NCBI RefSeq assembly: GCF_001421885.1
Contig: NZ_LMLH01000033.1
Location: 142,295-206,294, forward strand
Reading direction: 5' to 3'
DNA: 64,000 nt
DNA from: Pseudomonas sp. Leaf48
GTDB taxonomy: Bacteria; Pseudomonadota; Gammaproteobacteria; Pseudomonadales; Pseudomonadaceae
In this document: positions 45,200-54,322 of the stretch, piece by piece
Layout of the letters: each line of letters opens with the position of its first letter
Position numbering within the stretch: the stretch's first letter is position 1
The notes under the pieces: model-generated
Seen by the model: only the letters and a program-made list of their open reading frames with translations
What the model was told of the DNA's origin: nothing
Database searches by the model: none
Made by a program: the position numbers and the translations under genes

Positions 45200-45793
45200 A
45201 TGGCCGAACGTAAGGCGTCAGTCGAGCGCGACACTCTGGAAACCCAGATCAAAGCCTCGATCAACCTGGATGGCACCGGAAAGGCCCGGTTTGATATCGG
45301 TGTTCCTTTTCTTGAGCACATGCTTGACCAGATCGCCCGTCACGGGCTGATCGACCTGGATATCGTCAGTAAGGGCGACCTGCATATCGACGACCACCAC
45401 ACCGTGGAAGACGTCGGTATTACCCTGGGTCAGGCGTTCACCAAAGCCATCGGCGACAAGAAAGGCATCCGTCGCTACGGCCACGCCTACGTGCCGCTCG
45501 ATGAAGCGCTGTCGCGCGTGGTGATCGACTTCTCCGGCCGTCCTGGCCTGCAGATGCATGTTCCGTACACCCGCGCCACCGTCGGCGGCTTCGACGTTGA
45601 CCTGTTCCAGGAGTTCTTCCAGGGCTTCGTCAACCACGCCAACGTCACCCTGCACATCGACAACCTGCGTGGGCACAACACCCACCACCAGATCGAAACC
45701 GTGTTCAAGGCTTTCGGCCGCGCCCTGCGCATGGCCGTCGAGCTGGATGACCGCATGGCCGGGCAAATGCCTTCGACCAAGGGCGTTCTGTAA
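45200..45793 (+). CDS. hisB: Imidazoleglycerol-phosphate dehydratase
   Basis: 197 residues from ATG 45200 with GGAG upstream. The monofunctional form, without the phosphatase domain of enteric HisB. Metal-binding HHTVEDVG and HNTHHQIE are intact. Sixth step of histidine synthesis. Its stop shares a base with the hisH ATG. Confidence 0.97.
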   Translation: MAERKASVERDTLETQIKASINLDGTGKARFDIGVPFLEHMLDQIARHGLIDLDIVSKGDLHIDDHHTVEDVGITLGQAFTKAIGDKKGIRRYGHAYVPLDEALSRVVIDFSGRPGLQMHVPYTRATVGGFDVDLFQEFFQGFVNHANVTLHIDNLRGHNTHHQIETVFKAFGRALRMAVELDDRMAGQMPSTKGVL

Positions 45794-46431
45794 TGCAGAC
45801 GGTCGCGGTTATCGATTACGGCATGGGCAACCTGCACTCGGTGGCCAAGGCCCTCGAGCACGTCGGTGCCGGCAAGGTCCTGATCACCAGCGATGCCAAC
45901 GTGATTCGCGAAGCTGACCGGGTGGTTTTCCCCGGCGTCGGTGCGATTCGTGACTGCATGGCGGAGATCCGACGCCTGGGCTTTGATTTGCTGGTGCGCG
46001 AAGTCAGCCAGGATCGTCCGTTCCTCGGCATCTGCGTCGGCATGCAGGCCCTGCTTGATCACAGCGAAGAAAACGACGGCGTCGACTGCATCGGCCTGTT
46101 TCCGGGTCAGGTGAAGTTCTTCGGCAAGGATCTGCACGAAGACGGTGAGCATCTGAAAGTCCCGCACATGGGCTGGAACCAGGTGAAGCAGAAGGTCAGT
46201 CACCCGCTGTGGCATGACATTCCTGACCTGGCGCGTTTCTACTTCGTGCACAGCTACTACATCGCTGCCGCCAACGCGCGTCAGGTGGTGGGTGGCGGTC
46301 ACTACGGTGTCGATTTCGCCGCCGCGCTGGCCGAAGGCTCGCGTTTCGCTGTGCAGTTCCATCCGGAGAAGAGCCATACCCATGGCCTGCAATTACTGCA
46401 GAACTTCGCTGCGTGGGACGGTCGTTGGTAA
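45793..46431 (+). CDS. hisH: Imidazole glycerol phosphate synthase, glutaminase subunit
   Basis: 212 residues. Class I glutamine amidotransferase: nucleophile Cys81 in FLGICVGMQ, His/Glu in VQFHPEKS. Supplies ammonia to HisF. Adjacent to the next gene with no gap. Confidence 0.97.
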   Translation: MQTVAVIDYGMGNLHSVAKALEHVGAGKVLITSDANVIREADRVVFPGVGAIRDCMAEIRRLGFDLLVREVSQDRPFLGICVGMQALLDHSEENDGVDCIGLFPGQVKFFGKDLHEDGEHLKVPHMGWNQVKQKVSHPLWHDIPDLARFYFVHSYYIAAANARQVVGGGHYGVDFAAALAEGSRFAVQFHPEKSHTHGLQLLQNFAAWDGRW

Positions 46432-46692
46432 ATGGCAGTCAAGAAAACGAAGCCGCCGATCCTGACCCTCACTCCCGAACAGGAGAGCGAGGCCAATCAC
46501 AAGATCAAACGCTTCATGGAGGATCGCTTCGAACTGGACCTGGGTTCGTTCGAAGCGGCCGAAATCCTTGAGCTGTTTACCCGCGAAATTGCCCCGCACT
46601 ATTACAACAGGGCGATTTTCGATGTGCAGACGCACCTCAAAGAGAGGTTCGAAAGCATCGAAAGCGACCTGTGGGCGCTCGAGAAAAACTGA
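46432..46692 (+). CDS. DUF2164-family protein inside the his operon
   Basis: 86 residues, a helical, charged protein matching DUF2164 (PEQESEANHKIKRFMEDRFE). It starts directly after the hisH stop. Function is unknown. Its stable place between hisH and hisA in pseudomonads, recalled from general knowledge, suggests either a role linked to the synthase or mere co-transcription. Confidence 0.88.
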   Translation: MAVKKTKPPILTLTPEQESEANHKIKRFMEDRFELDLGSFEAAEILELFTREIAPHYYNRAIFDVQTHLKERFESIESDLWALEKN

Positions 46693-46734
46693 TTTCCGAG
46701 CCAAGCTGAACATTCAATTTTGAAGGTTTGCCAG

Positions 46735-47472
46735 ATGCTGATTATTCCCGCTATCGATCTCAAAGACGGTGCCTGTGTTCGTCTGCGCCAGGGCCGCATG
46801 GAAGATTCCACAGTGTTCTCCGATGACCCGGTGAGCATGGCTGCCAAGTGGGTGGAGGGCGGTTGCCGTCGTCTGCATCTGGTCGATCTGAACGGTGCCT
46901 TCGAAGGCCAGCCGGTCAACGGCGAAGTGGTCACCGCCATCGCCAAGCGCTACCCGAACCTGCCGATCCAGATCGGTGGCGGTATCCGCTCCCTGGAAAC
47001 CATCGAGCACTACGTGAAAGCGGGTGTGAGCTACGTGATCATCGGCACCAAGGCCGTGAAAGACCCGGCCTTCGTTGCACAAGCCTGCCGCGCGTTCCCG
47101 GGCAAAATCATCGTGGGTCTGGATGCCAAAGACGGTTTTGTCGCCACTGACGGCTGGGCTGAGATCAGCACCATCCAGGTGATCGACCTGGCCAAGCAGT
47201 TTGAAGCCGATGGCGTGTCTTCGATCGTTTATACCGACATCGCCAAAGACGGCATGATGCAAGGCTGCAACGTGCCGTTCACCGCTGCGCTGGCCGCAGC
47301 CACCAAGATTCCGGTAATCGCCTCCGGCGGCATCCATAACCTGGGTGACATCAAGACGCTGCTCGACGCCAAGGCACCGGGCATCATCGGCGCCATTACT
47401 GGCCGCGCGATCTACGAAGGCACCCTCGACGTCGCCGAAGCGCAAGCTTTCTGCGATTCGTACAAAGGCTGA
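46735..47472 (+). CDS. hisA: ProFAR isomerase
   Basis: 245 residues from ATG 46735 with AAGG upstream (a TTG at 46720 is in frame but unneeded). TIM barrel; catalytic Asp8 (IPAIDLKDG), second Asp in IVYTDIAKDGMM. Fourth step of histidine synthesis. Confidence 0.97.
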   Translation: MLIIPAIDLKDGACVRLRQGRMEDSTVFSDDPVSMAAKWVEGGCRRLHLVDLNGAFEGQPVNGEVVTAIAKRYPNLPIQIGGGIRSLETIEHYVKAGVSYVIIGTKAVKDPAFVAQACRAFPGKIIVGLDAKDGFVATDGWAEISTIQVIDLAKQFEADGVSSIVYTDIAKDGMMQGCNVPFTAALAAATKIPVIASGGIHNLGDIKTLLDAKAPGIIGAITGRAIYEGTLDVAEAQAFCDSYKG

Positions 47473-47481
47473 GGACTGACC

Positions 47482-48252
47482 ATGGCGCTGGCCAAACGCA
47501 TCATCCCTTGCCTGGACGTGGACAACGGCCGGGTCGTCAAGGGCGTGAAGTTCGAGAACATCCGCGACGCCGGTGACCCGGTGGAAATCGCTCGTCGTTA
47601 CGACGAGCAGGGTGCCGACGAGATCACCTTTCTCGACATCACTGCCAGTGTCGACGGCCGTGATACCACGTTGCACACCGTCGAGCGCATGGCCAGCCAG
47701 GTGTTCATCCCGCTGACCGTAGGCGGTGGCGTGCGCACGGTGCAGGACATTCGCAACCTGCTCAACGCGGGCGCAGACAAGGTCTCGATCAACACCGCGG
47801 CGGTGTTCAACCCGGAATTCGTCGGTGAAGCGGCGCAGCATTTCGGTTCGCAATGCATCGTGGTTGCCATCGATGCGAAAAAGGTCTCGGGGCCTGGTGA
47901 AACGCCACGCTGGGAAATCTTCACCCACGGCGGGCGCAAGCCGACCGGCCTGGATGCTGTCGAGTGGGCGAAGAAGATGGAAGGCCTGGGTGCCGGCGAA
48001 ATCCTGCTGACCAGCATGGACCAGGACGGCATGAAAAACGGTTTTGACCTGGGCGTTACCCGCGCCATCAGCGATGCGCTGGGCATTCCGGTGATTGCCT
48101 CCGGTGGTGTCGGCAACTTGCAACACCTGGCCGACGGCATTCTTGAAGGTCACGCCAGCGCTGTACTGGCGGCGAGTATTTTCCACTTTGGCGAATACAC
48201 CGTGCAGGAAGCCAAGGCCTACATGGCCCATCGTGGAATTGTGATGCGCTAG
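47482..48252 (+). CDS. hisF: Imidazole glycerol phosphate synthase, cyclase subunit
   Basis: 256 residues. TIM barrel with catalytic Asp12 (IIPCLDVDNGRVVKG) and the second Asp in LLTSMDQDGMKNG. Pairs with HisH. Ends the operon; a 24-bp hairpin without T-run follows at 48274. Confidence 0.97.
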   Translation: MALAKRIIPCLDVDNGRVVKGVKFENIRDAGDPVEIARRYDEQGADEITFLDITASVDGRDTTLHTVERMASQVFIPLTVGGGVRTVQDIRNLLNAGADKVSINTAAVFNPEFVGEAAQHFGSQCIVVAIDAKKVSGPGETPRWEIFTHGGRKPTGLDAVEWAKKMEGLGAGEILLTSMDQDGMKNGFDLGVTRAISDALGIPVIASGGVGNLQHLADGILEGHASAVLAASIFHFGEYTVQEAKAYMAHRGIVMR

Positions 48253-48273
48253 GTTCGTATCAAAACTGCCTGT

Positions 48274-48297
48274 GCGACGATCATGCCTGATCGTCGC
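48274..48297. terminator. Hairpin after hisF
   Basis: GCGACGATCA-TGCC-TGATCGTCGC, perfect 10-bp stem, weak T content after it. Probable end of the his operon. Confidence 0.55.
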
Positions 48298-48401
48298 CTG
48301 GCGAGTTTTCGTACAATGCTTGAACAAACCAATGCAGGCCAGTGGACATCATTGCAGGCTCAAGGCACTCTTGGGTACGCCATGGATTCAGGTAGCCAGA
48401 C

Positions 48402-49157
48402 ATGCTTAAACGCTTTCTTCTCGTCCTTGCCAGCGCCTCCCTGTTGTTGATCAACGGGGTACAAGCCAAAGACAGTCCCGATACCGACCTGGTATTGCTG
48501 ACGGAAAACTTCCCTCCATACAACATGGCGAAGAACGGCAAGAATTTCGCCCAGGATGAGAATATCAATGGCATCGCCGTGGATATCGTCCGCGAGATGT
48601 TCAAGCGCGCCAACATCACCTACAGCCTCACGCTGCGCTTCCCCTGGGAGCGAATCTACAAACTTACCCTGGAAAAACCCGGTTACGGCGTGTTCGTCAT
48701 GGCACGGGTGCCGGACCGCGAACAACTCTTCAAGTGGGTTGGCCCTATCGGTCCGGACGACTGGATCATGCTGGCCAAGGCCGACAGCAAGATCACTCTG
48801 GATTCGCTGGAGCAAGCACGCCAATACAAGATCGGCGCCTACAAGGGTGACGTGATTGCCGAGACCCTGGCCAAACAGGGTCTCAATCCGATCGTCGTGC
48901 TGCGCGATCAGGACAACGCCAAAAAGCTCGTCAACGGCCAGATCGACCTGTGGGCCACCGGTGATCCGGCCGGGCGCTACCTCGCTCGCCAGGAAGGAGT
49001 GAGCGGGCTCAAAACCGTTCTGCGCTTCAACAGCGCCGAGTTGTACCTGGCGCTGAACAAGGACGTGCCAGACGAAACCGTGGCCAAGCTCCAGGCGGCG
49101 CTGGATCAACTGCGCAAGGAAGGCCGCGTGGACGAGATCATGGCGCGTTATCTGTAG
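48402..49157 (+). CDS. Periplasmic solute-binding protein
   Basis: 251 residues. Signal peptide 1-22 (ends NGVQA). Type II binding fold: VLLTENFPPYNM, GIAVDIVREMFKR, and FPWERIYKL. Family members without a transporter beside them act as orphan binding proteins or sensors. No permease adjoins. The last 20 bp overlap the convergent Vps62-like gene. Confidence 0.85.
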   Translation: MLKRFLLVLASASLLLINGVQAKDSPDTDLVLLTENFPPYNMAKNGKNFAQDENINGIAVDIVREMFKRANITYSLTLRFPWERIYKLTLEKPGYGVFVMARVPDREQLFKWVGPIGPDDWIMLAKADSKITLDSLEQARQYKIGAYKGDVIAETLAKQGLNPIVVLRDQDNAKKLVNGQIDLWATGDPAGRYLARQEGVSGLKTVLRFNSAELYLALNKDVPDETVAKLQAALDQLRKEGRVDEIMARYL

Positions 49158-50448
49158 CAGTTGGCAATCCTGTCACAGGTGCAGGAGCGCACACTTCATT
49201 GTCTTCACGCGGATATTCGGCAAAGTCCAGGCCGTCGCTATCCGCGTAGGTGAAGCTTACCGCCGCTTGTGTGCCATCTTCACGCAAGAGATCGTAACGA
49301 CTGTGTAGTTGATAAACCGCCAGCATTCTATTTTTCGGAATGATGGCGGCGATATCTATGGCTTGCGATTTTACCCAGCCGCTGAAGGATTTTTCGGTGT
49401 GAGTGAAGCTTTTGGTCAATCTGGCCGAGTACGTTACCGGATGACCAGCCTCCGAGACCCGGGTCGGCCATGCAGATTTCACCTCGATTGAAGTTATTCG
49501 GGTGAAGACCTGCAACAACTTGTCGATCAAGGTTCGAGGCGCTGACCATCGCAATAGTTTGCTCTTTTCGTCGGTGTTATGGCCTTCACCGATAAGCACG
49601 TACTGGTCTGTTCTGGCCAGGTGGTAGTACGGTGATTTACTGAACCTTTCGATCGGTAGCATGAAGTTGTCTTCGACTGCGAACCAGGGAAGTCTGGCCG
49701 TTTGAGTGGCCGCCGGTGTTTCGAGAGGTTGGGGTGCGCTGAATCCGGTGAGTACCGGAAGCTGCGGCGCGGGATTGATCTGCAGGGGGATCTGCATTCG
49801 CAATGAGTATGCCGCTGTATGAGTGAACGGCTTGTCATAGCTGTTGGCGCCGATAAAGGTGCCTGGTGCGAAATAGATCTCGCCTTCTTCCGCGTTCGGT
49901 GGGGTGATACTCCAAGCGCTGAAGTCCACTTTTGCACCGCTGCCCTTGTCGTTCCAGATCAGGTCGCCGACGTTCGAAGCGATCACCAGATCCGTCCGCA
50001 CGCAACGTACGGCGTTCAGCGAAGGTTTATCGTGACCATTGGAGCAAACCAGTCCCAGTGCCACATACCCATCAGGCGGGATCGGGCGCCATATCGCTCC
50101 GCTTGATCCGGAGTCAGAGCTTTTCCAGATTTGCTCGTAGTCGTCAGGTCGGCTGAGCGCTTTCTGTTGATGTGGCTCGTTGCTCTGCGGATCGCCCTCG
50201 CAGACCACCGCCATCACTCGTTGTCCGCTGATGTTGCTGTCTGCGGACGCCGCGAGGTCGCCCAGCGGGAAGTACCCTGGCAACAAATCAGGTGCCGGGC
50301 TCGGCCGCCAAAAGCTTGCCAGTTCCGCACCTGAGCCCTTGGTGCTCCAGACCCGTTGAAATTCCGTCGTGAAGTTGATCAGCAGGTTGTCGAATTTTAT
50401 CGACTCCATGGGTTTTGCGACCGGGATCGCCGTGTTATCGGTGGGCAT
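49138..50448 (-). CDS. Vps62-related protein
   Basis: 436 residues from ATG 50448 with AAGGA upstream. Repeated short modules of the type FWRPSPAPDLLPGYFPLGDLA, IWRPIPPDGYVALGLVCSNG and DLIWNDKGSGAKVDFSAW match the Vps62/DUF946 fold known in fungi, plants and some bacteria. No signal peptide, so any export would be non-classical. Codon use is more A/T-rich than the his genes on one side and ctpA on the other. A predicted secreted S1 protease gene lies 91 bp upstream on the same strand. Function unknown; a toxin or lectin-like role would be speculation. Confidence 0.75.
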   Translation of the reverse strand: MPTDNTAIPVAKPMESIKFDNLLINFTTEFQRVWSTKGSGAELASFWRPSPAPDLLPGYFPLGDLAASADSNISGQRVMAVVCEGDPQSNEPHQQKALSRPDDYEQIWKSSDSGSSGAIWRPIPPDGYVALGLVCSNGHDKPSLNAVRCVRTDLVIASNVGDLIWNDKGSGAKVDFSAWSITPPNAEEGEIYFAPGTFIGANSYDKPFTHTAAYSLRMQIPLQINPAPQLPVLTGFSAPQPLETPAATQTARLPWFAVEDNFMLPIERFSKSPYYHLARTDQYVLIGEGHNTDEKSKLLRWSAPRTLIDKLLQVFTRITSIEVKSAWPTRVSEAGHPVTYSARLTKSFTHTEKSFSGWVKSQAIDIAAIIPKNRMLAVYQLHSRYDLLREDGTQAAVSFTYADSDGLDFAEYPREDNEVCAPAPVTGLPTATDNAP

Positions 50449-50539
50449 AATCAAATCCTTGATTGTTAAAAGCAGTCAAAATGGCTGCAACCTATTGCAG
50501 GTCTTACTCTGCGGAGTGTGGCGAGGCCTTGTGCGGTAA

Positions 50540-52045
50540 TTATTTATCGACAGTGATAATTTCAGGCGCCCGTATCACGTCTGTGCGCACCTCGGAGGTA
50601 TTCAAATCCTCATCCTGGATATAGCTGCAAAGCGTAATTGGAAGTGCGTCCATTGGCACAACAAGTCCAATTTGCTGTCGTGTAAATTCCCCGGGGTTCA
50701 GATCCGCACACTTGCGTTCGCCAATGTCGTCATCAAAGTAGTGAACCCAAAATGGATAAGGACTTTTTTCATGCCAATCGACATAAAGTTCGGGGAAATC
50801 AGGAGAGGGGGTTAGTGTCAGTACGGGCTGCGGCAATGGCTTGAAATTCGTTTCTACGAGGCGTGCGGGGATTATTTGAATACTGTTGAACAGGCGGGCA
50901 TCGGGCCTGTGCCCTGCTGATTGAACGCCCAGCAGGCACAGGAAATACATGCCGCTTTCGCTGCCTATCGATGTGTCGATGACGGCGTCGACAGTGCTTA
51001 TGGTGCCGCTGTAATAGTGAGGCGAGTAGCAGGATTTCGCATCCTGTACTGTTTTAACTCGATAGAAAGGAGCATCCATCGAGAACCTGATATTCCACTT
51101 GGGTACCAGATTGTCCGGATGGCTGGGGGTTCTGAATTTTTCGGGAAGATAGGCGTTTTTTATTCTGAAGTCGGTTGTGGAAGATAATTGGCAGTCACTT
51201 GATTTCAGATCGAAACGTCCATCGACGAAGCAGGCTGACAGAGAGCCAACGGGAACACTGTACTGGGTTTCTTCAGCGAGGATTGGTTTTGCGTCTCGTA
51301 CTTCGCAGGGGTTATTGCGTGAGCACATTTTTTCCAGCGTGGCGCCGTGAGTGGATGTAAACAGCACACCTGCTATCTCCCCGGTTTCAGGATCAATTAC
51401 AGGGCTGCCGGAAGAACCGCCCCGAATGTCTATGCAATTATTTTTTCGGGTTTCTGGATACACTTCATCGGCTTCCACCAAGGTGGCATCTGTCGTCTGC
51501 TGGGTGCAGCGCGCAAGTCTGAGGCCGACTCCATCGAGGCCAGATGGCGCACCGACGATAAGGATGTTGCCTGCTAAGGATGAGGCATCATCGGAAATTT
51601 TCAGGGGGGTTATTCCCTCTTTCAGCAATGAATCCAGTGGTACGGCGAGTTCCAGGATAGCGAGGTCCCTGATGGAGTGTCGGGACCAGGTGACTTTGTT
51701 TATTTTGTAGTTTTTCTGGTTTTTGTAAGTGTCGCTGAAGTAGTTGAATTTCACGCTGAGTTGGGAAAGGTCATCCCATGGGTTGGAGCAGTGTTCGGCG
51801 GTCAATAAGTAAGCAGGGCCAGCGGCGTTGCCGCTTTTATCGCGAGTGTCGAGCAGGCTGGCCGTACAATAGGGGGAGTCGCTGTAATGAAGCACGCCAA
51901 CTCCATTGAGGCGGGAGTAATGGTTGTCGGAATTTTTTAATAGGATGCTACTTGGTGTTGAAAAAGCATCATTCGCATAAGTGATTGCGGGAGTTGTTAG
52001 CGCGAAAAAAACACATATGCCTAGTGCTTCCATTTTGTAAGTCAT
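50540..52045 (-). CDS. Secreted trypsin-like (S1) serine protease
   Basis: 501 residues from ATG 52045, with AAGGAT upstream. Signal peptide about 1-25 (ends TYA). Catalytic triad His85 (LLTAEHC), Asp127 (IRDLAILEL), Ser212 (GGSSGSPV). The peptidase part ends near residue 260; the remaining 240 residues, rich in Cys pairs and aromatic residues (WNIRFSMDAPFYRVK, YPFWVHYFDDD), match nothing I know. A perfect 10-bp inverted repeat lies just upstream. AT-richer than its neighbours. Confidence 0.82.
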   Translation of the reverse strand: MTYKMEALGICVFFALTTPAITYANDAFSTPSSILLKNSDNHYSRLNGVGVLHYSDSPYCTASLLDTRDKSGNAAGPAYLLTAEHCSNPWDDLSQLSVKFNYFSDTYKNQKNYKINKVTWSRHSIRDLAILELAVPLDSLLKEGITPLKISDDASSLAGNILIVGAPSGLDGVGLRLARCTQQTTDATLVEADEVYPETRKNNCIDIRGGSSGSPVIDPETGEIAGVLFTSTHGATLEKMCSRNNPCEVRDAKPILAEETQYSVPVGSLSACFVDGRFDLKSSDCQLSSTTDFRIKNAYLPEKFRTPSHPDNLVPKWNIRFSMDAPFYRVKTVQDAKSCYSPHYYSGTISTVDAVIDTSIGSESGMYFLCLLGVQSAGHRPDARLFNSIQIIPARLVETNFKPLPQPVLTLTPSPDFPELYVDWHEKSPYPFWVHYFDDDIGERKCADLNPGEFTRQQIGLVVPMDALPITLCSYIQDEDLNTSEVRTDVIRAPEIITVDK

Positions 52046-52087
52046 GGCCGATCCTTGGTCTTTATTGGCGTGGCGCGAGCGAATCAA

Positions 52088-52122
52088 TGCATTTCATGTT
52101 CATTCCATGATTATGAAATGCA
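52088..52122. promoter_or_regulatory. Inverted repeat upstream of the S1 protease gene
   Basis: TGCATTTCAT, 15-base spacer, ATGAAATGCA: perfect 10-bp arms, 43-77 bp before the protease ATG, in an AT-rich stretch. No T-run, so an operator is more likely than a terminator for yibQ. Confidence 0.5.
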
Positions 52123-52190
52123 GAGCGAGTCCTATCCTGGCATGTGCCCGAGCACTTGGAGATATATATAGTTATTGGTGGCGGGTCGAA

Positions 52191-52973
52191 TCACGGAGTG
52201 TGATAAGTGCCGTTGATGCCGTGGGCCGCTGTTGCACGGTTGCCGCGCACGCTGATCATCATTTTGATGTCGATCCAGTCAATTCCCTGAGCCTTGAGCT
52301 TGGGTAACTCCCGTTCAAGCACTGCCAGGGTCTGCGGATACGGATGTCCGATCATCACCACCGACCCCTGCTTTTGCGCCAGGCTGATCGCGGTTTGCAG
52401 TTGCTTGAATATCGCTTCTTCTGTGCGCTCGTCATCCAGAAACACATCCCGCGAAACGCTCGCCAGGCTGACTTTCTGCGCCTCGGCGGCTGCCACGGTT
52501 TGCGCGCTGGTGCGACTGTCGACGAAGAATTTGTGCCGACGCTGCAAGTCCGCCATCAACCAGGCCATGGCGGCTGGTTGCGCAGTCATGCGGCTGCCCA
52601 TGTGGTTGTTGATGCCAGCGGTGTAGGGCACAACCTTGAACGCGGCGTTCAGGCGTTTCTCAAGCTCTTCGACGGGCAGGTCGGGGTGCCAGGCAAAAGG
52701 TCCGGTGGCCGGGTCCATGGGCATGTGCAGGATGACGATCTTGCCGGCGCGATGGGCTTCGCGGGCAAATTCGCTGGCGTGGGGGGTATCGGGCATGATC
52801 GCCGCGGTCACCGGGCCAGGCAAGGCCAGCACGCGGCGATCCCTGGGCAGGTTCTGTCCCAGGTCGTCGATGATCAGGCTCAGGTAGGCCTTGTGCGGTG
52901 GGGACGCTGCCTGGGCAGGTGCCGCAGCACCTGCGAGGCAGCACAGCAGGCCGATCAATAACCGCAGGCGCAT
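52191..52973 (-). CDS. yibQ: Divergent polysaccharide deacetylase family (YibQ)
   Basis: 260 residues. Signal peptide 1-22 (ends PAQAA), then the YibQ fold: YLSLIIDDLGQNL, ILHMPMDP, NNHMGSRMTAQ, FFVDSRTSA, VVMIGHPYPQTL. One base behind ctpA on the same strand; envC-ctpA-yibQ is a common order. Periplasmic; the enzyme activity has not been shown. Confidence 0.9.
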   Translation of the reverse strand: MRLRLLIGLLCCLAGAAAPAQAASPPHKAYLSLIIDDLGQNLPRDRRVLALPGPVTAAIMPDTPHASEFAREAHRAGKIVILHMPMDPATGPFAWHPDLPVEELEKRLNAAFKVVPYTAGINNHMGSRMTAQPAAMAWLMADLQRRHKFFVDSRTSAQTVAAAEAQKVSLASVSRDVFLDDERTEEAIFKQLQTAISLAQKQGSVVMIGHPYPQTLAVLERELPKLKAQGIDWIDIKMMISVRGNRATAAHGINGTYHTP

Positions 52974-52974
52974 C

Positions 52975-54288
52975 TCAGCGGCCGGAGGTGATGCTCAGCC
53001 CTTTGAGCAGGCTCAGGGCCTGGGCCAATTGATAGTCGTCGTCCTGAGGCATCGGTTTGGCTTTGCCGCCGGAGCCGGTCGGTTTGTCGGCGCCGCCGTT
53101 GCCATTGCCCAAGTGGCCCTGCAAGTCGGCTTCCTTGAAGTAATCGCCGTCCTGCTCGTCGGTGATCTTGGCCTTGCGCACTTCGATGTCTGGGACGATG
53201 CCCTGAGCCTGAATCGAGCGGCCGTTCGGTGTGAAGTACAAGGCCGTGGTGATCTTCAGTGCACGATCGTTGTTCAGCGGCAGTACGGTTTGCACCGAAC
53301 CCTTGCCGAAGCTGGTGGTGCCCATGACCACGGCGCGCTTCTGATCCTGCAAGGCACCGGCAACAATTTCCGATGCCGAGGCGCTGCCGCCGTTGATCAG
53401 CACGACCATTGGTACGGCTTCGCTTTCGTCCTTGCCAGTGGCGTTGAAGCGCAGCTCGGAGTTGGCAATGCGGCCCTTGGTGTAAACGATCAGGCCCTTG
53501 GTGATGAAGTGGTCGACCACTTCCACCGCAGACTGCAGCACTCCGCCGGGGTTGTTGCGCAGGTCGAGGACGATGCCCTTGAGCTTCTTGCCGTTGTCCT
53601 TGCGCAGCTTGGCCAGGGCCTTGGAGACCTCTTCGCCGGTCTTGACCTGGAATTGGGTGATGCGAATGTAGCCGTAGCCGGACTCCAGCAGCTGGCTCTT
53701 CACACTCTTCACTTGAATGACGGCGCGGGCCAGGGTGACGTCGAACGGCGGGCCGCCATCGCGGACCAGGGTCAGGGTGATTTTTTCACCAACCTTGCCG
53801 CGCATCTTGTCCACGGCTTCGGTCATGCTCTGGCCGCGGGTTGGCTGGCCATTGATCTTGACGATGAAGTCGCCGGCCTGGATCCCTGCTTTCGAAGCCG
53901 GGGTGTCATCGATCGGCGAAACCACCTTGATGAAGCCGTCTTCAGCGCCGACTTCGATGCCCAGGCCGCCGAACTCCCCGCTGGTGCTTTCCTGCAGCTC
54001 GGCGAAGTCTTCAGGGCCGAGGTAGGCCGAGTGCGGGTCGAGGTTGCTGAGCATGCCCTTGATGGCATTTTCCAGCAGGGTCTTGTCATCCACCGGTTCG
54101 ACATAGGCGGCTTTGATCCGGTCCATTACCTCGGCAAAGGTGCGCAATTCATCCAGCGGCAAAGGCGCCTTGGTGGTCGCAGCAGTGCCCGCAGGCGCGA
54201 CGGCCGGTTGAGCGGCGAACGCCAGAGGCGCGCCGATCACCAGGGCGATCGTCAGGGCCAGCGAGGTAAGGCGGGACAAATGCAGCAT
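52975..54288 (-). CDS. ctpA: Carboxy-terminal processing protease (S41)
   Basis: 437 residues. Signal peptide 1-25 (ends LAFA). PDZ domain at about 88-170 (GGLGIEVGAEDGFIKVVSP), then the S41 Ser/Lys dyad: Ser in GGSASASEIVAG, Lys in TTSFGKGSVQ. A Gly-rich linker (GNGNGGADKPTGSGGKAK) precedes the last helix. In P. aeruginosa this family degrades peptidoglycan hydrolases in the periplasm, in keeping with envC upstream. Confidence 0.93.
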   Translation of the reverse strand: MLHLSRLTSLALTIALVIGAPLAFAAQPAVAPAGTAATTKAPLPLDELRTFAEVMDRIKAAYVEPVDDKTLLENAIKGMLSNLDPHSAYLGPEDFAELQESTSGEFGGLGIEVGAEDGFIKVVSPIDDTPASKAGIQAGDFIVKINGQPTRGQSMTEAVDKMRGKVGEKITLTLVRDGGPPFDVTLARAVIQVKSVKSQLLESGYGYIRITQFQVKTGEEVSKALAKLRKDNGKKLKGIVLDLRNNPGGVLQSAVEVVDHFITKGLIVYTKGRIANSELRFNATGKDESEAVPMVVLINGGSASASEIVAGALQDQKRAVVMGTTSFGKGSVQTVLPLNNDRALKITTALYFTPNGRSIQAQGIVPDIEVRKAKITDEQDGDYFKEADLQGHLGNGNGGADKPTGSGGKAKPMPQDDDYQLAQALSLLKGLSITSGR

Positions 54289-54322
54289 GTCGAACGAACT
54301 CCTAATGTAGGTGACTCAACGC

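Noticed and set aside
46714..48327. 537-codon frame opposite hisA and hisF
   Set aside because: Spans two well-defined genes antisense and has no ribosome site.
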